Origin: Ruminococcaceae bacterium UBA1425
GTDB taxonomy: Bacteria; Bacillota; Clostridia; Oscillospirales; Acutalibacteraceae
Assembly (NCBI GenBank): GCA_002329365.1
Contig: DCUB01000015.1
Location: 1 to 19,355, forward strand
DNA length: 19,355 nucleotides
Reading direction: 5' to 3'
How positions within the stretch are numbered: the first letter of the stretch is position 1; every line of letters begins with the position of its first letter. The notes beneath the pieces were generated by a model. That model was not told the origin of the DNA. It ran no database searches and was given only the letters and a program-made list of their open reading frames with translations. The position numbers and the translations under genes are program-made. Shown here in pieces: positions 14,577 to 19,355 of this stretch.

Positions 14577-16031
14577 ATGAACGAGAATAACAACAACGGC
14601 GAAAACAACAGGTCAGGCTTCGGTGAAAGCCTTGAAAACAGCGACATTTACGCTTACCTTGACAGGCGCGAAAAGGTGCGCAACTTTAAAGTTAATATAA
14701 CCGAGAATGACGAAACCCCGAACGGCGACGAATATATGTCAGACCTGCCTGTCTATAAGGGCGAGGTTTATTTCTCAAATCATGCCCGTTCCGACAGGAG
14801 CGGGCAGGCGAAGCGTCTGTCGCAGGGCGAGAACCCGTTAAGCTCCGTCCGTACCCCCCGCCCTCAAAACAAACAGAGCGCCGGCGCCGAGCGCCATAGC
14901 AGGCAGACGGTGCAAAGGACAGCCGAGAGCAATAAAAGAAAGCCGAAGAAAAAAAGCCCGGCAATAGTTGCGGGTACGGCAAGGATTCTTATAATAATTG
15001 CGCTTTGCACCGCCGTGCTGTCGGGGATTACAATAACCTGCATAAACGACGTGCTCGCCATTAACAAGGACTCCGAGCCCGTAACGGTTGAAATCCCCGC
15101 CGACGCAACTACCGACGACGTTATCGGCATACTCGGCGACGCGGGGCTTATCAGCCGCCCCCTTATGTGCAAGGTGATATACAAAATTCTGAGCGACATA
15201 AAAAAATCCCCCGACCCTAAATACATCGAGGGCATATTTTACCTTAAGGCAAACATGGGGCTTGAGGGTATGCTTAACAAGCTGAAGGAAACGCAGAAAT
15301 ACTCAAAAACAGTAACGCTGTCGTTCCCCGAGGGCTGGTCTGTCTATCAGATTTTCAACAAGCTTGAGGAATACGATGTGTGTGACGCCGACTATCTTTA
15401 CAAGGCGGCCGAAAACGTTAATTTCAACTACGGTTTTCTCTCCTCCGCAAAAAGCAATGAGAGCGAAGACAGGTATCTGCTTCTTGAGGGATACCTTTTC
15501 CCCGACACATACGAGTTTTTTATCGACCTAAACGCAAACAGCGTAATCGAGCGTTTTCTCCAGAATTTCGGCAAAAAATGGACCGACGAATTTGACGCGC
15601 GCGCAAAGGAGCTGGGGCTCACTGTCGACGACGTTGTGAGAATAGCCTCCATTATCCAGAGAGAGGCGGCAAACGACGAGCAGATGCCGCTTATATCGTC
15701 GGTTCTCCACAACAGGCTAAAGAACTACGTCACATATCCTACGCTCGACTGCGACTCGACATACAACTATGTAACAAATTACGTCAAGCCGATAACGGGC
15801 GAGGTGCTTGCCGACAGATTTATGAAAAACTACAACACATACATCTGCGACAAGCTCCCGAAGGGAGCCATATGCAATCCCGGTTTGGCGGCTATCAAAG
15901 CGGCTCTTTATCCCGACGATACCGATTATTACTACTTCCAGCACGACCCGAACGGCAAGATTTACATGGCGAAGACAAACGCCGAGCACAACAGGTACAA
16001 GGACAAGATTGCGCTTGAAAACGCAAGATAG
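14577..16031 (+). CDS. mltG: Endolytic murein transglycosylase MltG (YceG-like)
   Basis: A 484-residue cell-wall enzyme that cleaves nascent glycan strands at the membrane to set their length. It has a long hydrophilic cytoplasmic region (1-128, rich in Asn, Ser, Arg, Lys), one membrane helix (about 129-156), an external LysM-like segment, and the YceG catalytic domain (about 245-475). The core ASIIQREAANDEQMPLISSV (357-376) holds the likely catalytic Glu at 363; many relatives have Glu where residue 361 is Gln. YPTLDCDSTYNY, GAICNPGLAAIKAAL and AEHNRY complete the family pattern. GGAGGAG lies 4 bases before the ATG. No promoter was found in the 82-base gap upstream. Confidence 0.95.
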   Translation: MNENNNNGENNRSGFGESLENSDIYAYLDRREKVRNFKVNITENDETPNGDEYMSDLPVYKGEVYFSNHARSDRSGQAKRLSQGENPLSSVRTPRPQNKQSAGAERHSRQTVQRTAESNKRKPKKKSPAIVAGTARILIIIALCTAVLSGITITCINDVLAINKDSEPVTVEIPADATTDDVIGILGDAGLISRPLMCKVIYKILSDIKKSPDPKYIEGIFYLKANMGLEGMLNKLKETQKYSKTVTLSFPEGWSVYQIFNKLEEYDVCDADYLYKAAENVNFNYGFLSSAKSNESEDRYLLLEGYLFPDTYEFFIDLNANSVIERFLQNFGKKWTDEFDARAKELGLTVDDVVRIASIIQREAANDEQMPLISSVLHNRLKNYVTYPTLDCDSTYNYVTNYVKPITGEVLADRFMKNYNTYICDKLPKGAICNPGLAAIKAALYPDDTDYYYFQHDPNGKIYMAKTNAEHNRYKDKIALENAR

Positions 16032-16058
16032 AGTTAGACACAAAATGACAGATTACAT

Positions 16059-16126
16059 TGTCATTCTGAGCGCAGCGAAGAATCAAAAAGAAAAGACCCT
16101 TCGGTGCGTTGCGCCTCAGGATGACA
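16059..16126. repeat. 68-bp palindromic repeat, copy 1
   Basis: The ends TGTCATTCTGAG (16059-16070) and, inverted, TGTCATCCTGAG (16115-16126) frame an imperfect hairpin with GCGAAG/CTTCGG inner arms and an A-rich loop. It matches copy 2 (19110-19177) at 63 of 68 positions and in the same orientation. It has no coding capacity of its own, resembling REP/MITE-type intergenic repeats. Confidence 0.85.
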
Positions 16127-16138
16127 TGGGGAAAAACC

Positions 16139-16164
16139 TGTCATTCTGAGCGCAGCGAAGAATC
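16139..16164. repeat. Left half-copy of the 68-bp repeat
   Basis: The 26 bases from 16139 repeat the left arm of the full element exactly (TGTCATTCTGAGCGCAGCGA and on to AATC), 12 bases after the first copy ends. The right arm is missing. Read in one frame it encodes the peptide CHSERSEES, a familiar false protein extension. Confidence 0.88.
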
Positions 16165-16202
16165 TTTAAAGACAAAAAATGCTGTGATGCAAAAAAGACC
16201 CG

Positions 16203-16210
16203 AAAGGAAG
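16203..16210 (+). promoter_or_regulatory. Ribosome binding site that sets the U32 protein start
   Basis: AAAGGAAG ends 6 bases before an in-frame TTG at 16217. No comparable site precedes the ATG at 16187 or the ATG at 16109, which lies in the repeat. Confidence 0.6.
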
Positions 16211-16216
16211 AAATCC

Positions 16217-17455
16217 TTGAACAACAAAGAAATCCTCCCGCCGGAGCTTCTTGCCCCGGCGGGAGATATGGAATCGTTTGAAGCCGCCGTCAGGTACGGA
16301 GCCGACGCGGTATATATAGCCGGAACGCGTTTCGGAATGAGAACCGCTCCGGTCAATTTTTCGTACGACGAAATATCAGGAGCAGTCGCGCTGGCGCACG
16401 AAAAAGGCGTCAGGGTTTACCTTGCCTGCAATATCCTGCCGGGCAGCGGGGAGATGGCAGAGCTGTCCGGGCACATCAGGCGCTCTGCTTTGTGCGGCGT
16501 CGACGCTTTCATAGTGTCCGATATCGGCACGCTGAGGCTTGTAAAAAGGCTTGCGCCCGAAACCGATATCCACATATCGACGCAGGCGGGCGTTACGAAT
16601 TACGAAACGGCAGCAGCCTATTATGAAATGGGGGCAAAACGTGTAATTCCCGCAAGGGAGCTGTCGCTTAGCGAGCTGCGAATCATGCGCGAAAAAACGC
16701 CCGCGGCTCTTGAAATCGAGTGCTTCGTCCACGGCGCGATGTGCGTTTCGTTTTCGGGGAGGTGCCTGCTTTCGGGCTATCTTACGGGAAGAAGCGCAAA
16801 CAAGGGCGACTGCGCCCAACCGTGCCGCTGGAAATACAGCCTTGTTGAGGAAACAAGGCCGGGCGAATACTATCCCGTCGGAGAGGACGAGGACGGCACA
16901 TACATAATGAACGCTCGCGACATGTGCATGATACGCCACATTCCCGAGCTTGTATCGGCCGGAATTTCAAGCTTCAAAATCGAGGGCAGGGCAAAGTCGG
17001 CTTATTATGTCGCGGTTGTCACAAACGCTTACCGCTGCGCTATTGACGGATACCGAAGGTCACCTTCGCCGGACTATGTTCCCGAGGAATGGATACTAAA
17101 CGAAATGACGCGCGTCAGCCACAGGGAGTACTGCACAGGCTTTTTTTTCGGCAGCCCTAAGGAAAACGTTGAAATATTTTACGAAGGCGGCTACAAGAGA
17201 TATTATGAGGTGTCGGCAATAGTGCTATCATGCGGGGACGGCGTTATGACGTGCGAGCAGCGCAACCGTTTTTTCGCGGGCGACGAGCTTGAGGTAATGG
17301 AGCCGGGAAAGCCGCCGTTTAAAATAGTCGCGCAGGAACTGCAAAGCATGGAGGGCGAGCCGCTCGAAGCCGTTCCGCACCCCGTTATGCGCTTTAAAAT
17401 GAAGGCACCCGCTGAAATATCGTGCGGGGCGATTATCCGCAGAAAAACAATCTGA
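16217..17455 (+). CDS. U32 family peptidase / RlhA-type protein
   Basis: A 412-residue U32 (PF01136) protein. It opens with the family PELLAPAGDMESFEAAVRYG, followed by GADAVYIAG and the signature ECFVHGAMCVSFSGRCLLS (168-186), which fits the PROSITE U32 pattern. CAQPC (199-203) adds cysteines likely to bind an iron-sulfur cluster. Relatives act as collagenase-like proteases or in hydroxylation of rRNA/tRNA (RlhA, TrhP); the latter is more likely for a cytosolic protein like this. The frame is open back to 16109, but that stretch is translated palindromic repeat. I chose TTG at 16217, which has AAAGGAAG 6 bases upstream; ATG at 16187 is the alternative. It lies between two copies of the 68-bp repeat. 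Confidence 0.9.
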   Translation: MNNKEILPPELLAPAGDMESFEAAVRYGADAVYIAGTRFGMRTAPVNFSYDEISGAVALAHEKGVRVYLACNILPGSGEMAELSGHIRRSALCGVDAFIVSDIGTLRLVKRLAPETDIHISTQAGVTNYETAAAYYEMGAKRVIPARELSLSELRIMREKTPAALEIECFVHGAMCVSFSGRCLLSGYLTGRSANKGDCAQPCRWKYSLVEETRPGEYYPVGEDEDGTYIMNARDMCMIRHIPELVSAGISSFKIEGRAKSAYYVAVVTNAYRCAIDGYRRSPSPDYVPEEWILNEMTRVSHREYCTGFFFGSPKENVEIFYEGGYKRYYEVSAIVLSCGDGVMTCEQRNRFFAGDELEVMEPGKPPFKIVAQELQSMEGEPLEAVPHPVMRFKMKAPAEISCGAIIRRKTI

Positions 17456-17496
17456 GCGTAATTATCATAAAGCAATACAGAAATAGAGGTTTGTTT

Positions 17497-19086
17497 ATGA
17501 TTAACTGGAGTGAAATAAGCATAGGAAAGGTTGCAAGAAAGCTTTATTCAAAGGTGGGGAGCGGAGCAAAAACAGCGTTTCTCGCTGCTTTTGTCATTGG
17601 CTTTTTTACGCATTGCTTCGTTTTCTTCAACATGTATCTGAACCATGACGGCATCGACAATTTCTACTCATATAAAGACATGACCTCGTCGGGACGCTGG
17701 CTGCTCAAGGCTGCCTGTTCACTTTCGGGCGACGCCTGCCTGCCGGTCATTATAGGGTTTCTGTCGCTTCTGTATCTGTCTGTCTCCGCCGCTCTGATTG
17801 TGGAGCTGTTCAGAATGAAAAACAAAGGCTACATCATTCTGATGTCCGCGTTTATCGCGTGCTTTCCCGCCGTAAAACAAACCTTTTTATACATATTCAC
17901 GGCCGACGGCTATATGCTTTCATTCCTGCTCGCCGTCGCGGCCGTGTTTGTCGCGCGGAGATTCCTTTTAGGATTTCTGCCCGCCTCGCTGCTTATCTGC
18001 CTTTCGCTCGGTATTTATCAGGCTTCGGTATCTGTGAGCATAGTTCTTTTTATGCTCGTCATTTCCGTCGACATACTTGACGGAGTAAAGAATAAGATAA
18101 TATACACGGGTATTGTAAAGTACCTTGTAAGCGGAGCTTTGGGCTGCGGACTTTATTTTGCCGTGCTAAAGATAGTTTTAGCCGTAAGGAGCATCACGCT
18201 GTCGGGCTATAAGGGAATAAGCAGCATGACCATGGGCTTCAGTTCGCTTAAAGCCTCCGCCGTAAAAGCCATATCGTCAATTCTGATGACAACATTCAGA
18301 CACGGAGGCGACGGCATCGGAGGGACAACGATACTTAATGCTTTGCTGATAATTCTGGTGCTGCTTTCAGCCGCGCTCGTGCTGAAAAGGGCGCTTTCTT
18401 TAAATTTACACAGAAGACCGCTTGTTTTCTTGCTGCTCCCCGTTTTTTTTGTCGCTCTGCCGTTTGCCATGTGCTGCATTCTGTTTGTTTCACCCGAAGC
18501 GAACTATTACCCTGTAATGCTCATGTCGTATTCGATTGTGTTCGCCGCCGTGCCGGTTATTTTCGACAGATACCTTTCGGTTTCCTCTCTTTTTTCGTTT
18601 GTACACAAATACTCGACAACAGCCATATCCTTGTTTTTCGTTGCCCATTTTATAATATGTTCAAACTACACATACGCCGAAATGGTGATTCAGACGAAAA
18701 ACACCGAGGCTATGATGACGCAGATAGTTTCGGAGCTTTACGATATTGACGGCTTTGAAAGCAAGCCTATTGTTATAACCTGCGATGATTCGGGGCTGAA
18801 AACCGTAAAAAGACCAAACTATATGTACGGCAATTTCAGATATATCTATTTAGGATTCACCGAATACGAGCGTGCCGGAACATACCTTGTTTACGAGGAT
18901 TTAATAATATACCTCAAGCTTTATTACGGAATCGACTGTACGCCGATAAAATTCGAGCAGTTTAAAAAGATAAGCACGGAACCGGCGTATAAAAAGCTGA
19001 CCGCCGCGCTTGACAGGGAGAGTGCTTATAACATCTTTGAGTATAACGGAAGTATAATAGTTGTTTTAAATAAGATGTACAAATAA
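17497..19086 (+). CDS. Polytopic membrane glucosyltransferase (GtrII-like family)
   Basis: A 529-residue integral membrane protein with about 10-11 hydrophobic segments in the first 430 residues and a C-terminal soluble part of about 100 residues. After the first helix comes an external loop with NHDGID (49-54) and SSGRWLL (64-70), the pattern of the Glucos_trans_II family. Those enzymes move glucose from a polyprenyl-phosphate carrier onto surface glycans. The acceptor here is unknown; no glycan cluster is visible in the window. The ATG at 17497 has AGAGGT 6 bases upstream, which rules out longer in-frame starts from 17422. It starts 41 bases after the U32 gene and is the last plus-strand gene. 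68-bp repeats lie just beyond its 3' end. Confidence 0.82.
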   Translation: MINWSEISIGKVARKLYSKVGSGAKTAFLAAFVIGFFTHCFVFFNMYLNHDGIDNFYSYKDMTSSGRWLLKAACSLSGDACLPVIIGFLSLLYLSVSAALIVELFRMKNKGYIILMSAFIACFPAVKQTFLYIFTADGYMLSFLLAVAAVFVARRFLLGFLPASLLICLSLGIYQASVSVSIVLFMLVISVDILDGVKNKIIYTGIVKYLVSGALGCGLYFAVLKIVLAVRSITLSGYKGISSMTMGFSSLKASAVKAISSILMTTFRHGGDGIGGTTILNALLIILVLLSAALVLKRALSLNLHRRPLVFLLLPVFFVALPFAMCCILFVSPEANYYPVMLMSYSIVFAAVPVIFDRYLSVSSLFSFVHKYSTTAISLFFVAHFIICSNYTYAEMVIQTKNTEAMMTQIVSELYDIDGFESKPIVITCDDSGLKTVKRPNYMYGNFRYIYLGFTEYERAGTYLVYEDLIIYLKLYYGIDCTPIKFEQFKKISTEPAYKKLTAALDRESAYNIFEYNGSIIVVLNKMYK

Positions 19087-19109
19087 TAATTTTGTCGAAC
19101 AAAGAAAGA

Positions 19110-19177
19110 TGTCATTCTGAGCGCAGAGAAGAATCTAAAATAAAAGATCCTTCGGCGCGTTGCGCCTCAGGATGACA
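19110..19177. repeat. 68-bp palindromic repeat, copy 2
   Basis: Same palindromic element as at 16059-16126, same orientation and exactly the same length, with 5 substitutions. TGTCATTCTGAG opens it, and CTCAGGATGACA closes it. It lies 23 bases after the glucosyltransferase stop. Confidence 0.87.
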
Positions 19178-19193
19178 TGAGAGAAGAAATCAC

Positions 19194-19225
19194 TGTCATT
19201 CTGAGCTTTGCTCAGAATCTTTTAA
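19194..19225 (+). terminator. Half-copy of the repeat forming a terminator-like hairpin
   Basis: A left half-copy of the 68-bp repeat begins at 19194 (TGTCATTCTGAG). Its inner part is altered, so ATTCTGAGC (19198-19206) pairs perfectly with GCTCAGAAT (19210-19218) around TTT, followed by CTTTTAACTCTTT. On the plus strand this resembles a rho-independent terminator for the glucosyltransferase transcript, although the T-run is interrupted. Confidence 0.55.
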
Positions 19226-19234
19226 CTCTTTACG

Positions 19235-19248
19235 GCTCAGGCCTGAGC
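19235..19248. repeat. Perfect 14-base palindrome
   Basis: GCTCAGGCCTGAGC is a gapless palindrome in the spacer between the repeat hairpin and the tRNA terminator. It repeats the GCTCAG/CTGAGC words of the hairpin just upstream. Its function is unknown, and it may be chance or a remnant of another repeat. Confidence 0.5.
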
Positions 19249-19264
19249 TTAGGGCAGGCATAAA

Positions 19265-19287
19265 ACAAAAAATCCCGCAACAGCGGG
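19265..19287 (-). terminator. Rho-independent terminator for the minus-strand tRNA transcript
   Basis: CCCGC (19274-19278) and GCGGG (19283-19287) form a 5-base GC stem with a 4-base loop. On the minus strand it is followed by ATTTTTTG. It lies 45 bases past the tRNA 3' end, the expected place for the end of a tRNA operon. Confidence 0.78.
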
Positions 19288-19331
19288 CAAGAAAAAACGC
19301 CAAGCCGTTAACTCAGCCTGACATTTTACTT

Positions 19332-19355
19332 TGGCGCGCTTGAAGGGACTCGAAC
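19332..19355 (-). tRNA. tRNA gene, 3' part only (cut by the window edge)
   Basis: Read on the minus strand, the last 24 bases give the T-loop TTCGAGT, T-stem arm CCCTT, acceptor arm CAAGCGC, discriminator G and an encoded CCA end at 19332. The anticodon lies outside the window. The acceptor sequence and G73 remind me of some bacterial tRNA-Arg genes, but the identity is not established. Confidence 0.8.

Noticed and set aside
16059..16164. Possible CRISPR or tandem array
   Set aside because: Only one and a half copies of a palindromic element are present, with a 12-base spacer. Spacing and unit structure do not fit CRISPR.
16376..16939. A 187-codon minus-strand reading frame
   Set aside because: Antisense to the U32 gene, which carries an exact family signature in this very region.

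Overview
The window reads as an ordinary core-genome stretch of a Gram-positive Clostridia-type bacterium (Oscillospiraceae/Ruminococcaceae-like is my guess). The basis is the ylxM-ffh-rpsP-khpA-rimM-trmD gene order, promoters close to the sigma-A consensus, strong GGAGG-type ribosome binding sites mixed with GTG/TTG starts, a DUF6320 zinc-ribbon membrane protein, and short intergenic palindromic repeats. Base composition is roughly balanced, with AT-rich intergenic regions. No phage, plasmid, CRISPR or defence genes are visible.

Layout. (1) 3-749 plus: a glycerophosphodiester phosphodiesterase-like protein, convergent with the minus-strand block. (2) 756-6273 minus, read right to left: the secretion/translation operon ylxM, ffh, rpsP, khpA, rimM, trmD, then an Eis-like acetyltransferase and a zinc-ribbon membrane protein that appear to have their own promoter. 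A perfect consensus promoter (TTGACA-N17-TATAAT) drives ylxM, with a perfect 10-bp palindrome where the transcript should begin. (3) 6368-10755 minus: a radical SAM protein, glmS, and a CofE-like (F420 glutamate ligase family) protein ended by a clear terminator. A 161-bp inverted-repeat-bounded element (MITE-like) lies between glmS and the cofE-like gene. (4) 10756-10950: an AT-rich divergent promoter region with a TTGATT-N17-TATAAT promoter on each strand. (5) 10951-19086 plus: a tightly packed series of thymidylate kinase, DUF2156 protein, GNAT acetyltransferase, DJ-1/PfpI protein, 5-formyltetrahydrofolate cyclo-ligase, MltG, a U32 peptidase family protein, and a polytopic GtrII-like glucosyltransferase. 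(6) 19087-19355: repeats, a repeat-derived hairpin that looks like a terminator, a minus-strand terminator, and the 3' end of a minus-strand tRNA gene cut by the window edge.

How the parts fit. The minus-strand operon supplies signal recognition particle protein, a ribosomal protein, a ribosome maturation factor and a tRNA modification enzyme. GlmS (UDP-GlcNAc precursor supply) and MltG (glycan strand termination) both serve the cell wall. Thymidylate kinase and the folate cyclo-ligase both touch nucleotide and one-carbon metabolism. Several genes overlap or are only a few bases apart, suggesting translational coupling.

I found no clear new multi-gene system. The best leads are non-coding: two 68-bp palindromic repeats that share a '1.5 copy' architecture around the U32-gtr pair, the 161-bp MITE-like element in the cofE-like leader, the palindrome at the ylxM transcription start, and a dyad at the glmS start. 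The 68-bp repeats also create a false N-terminus for the U32 protein.
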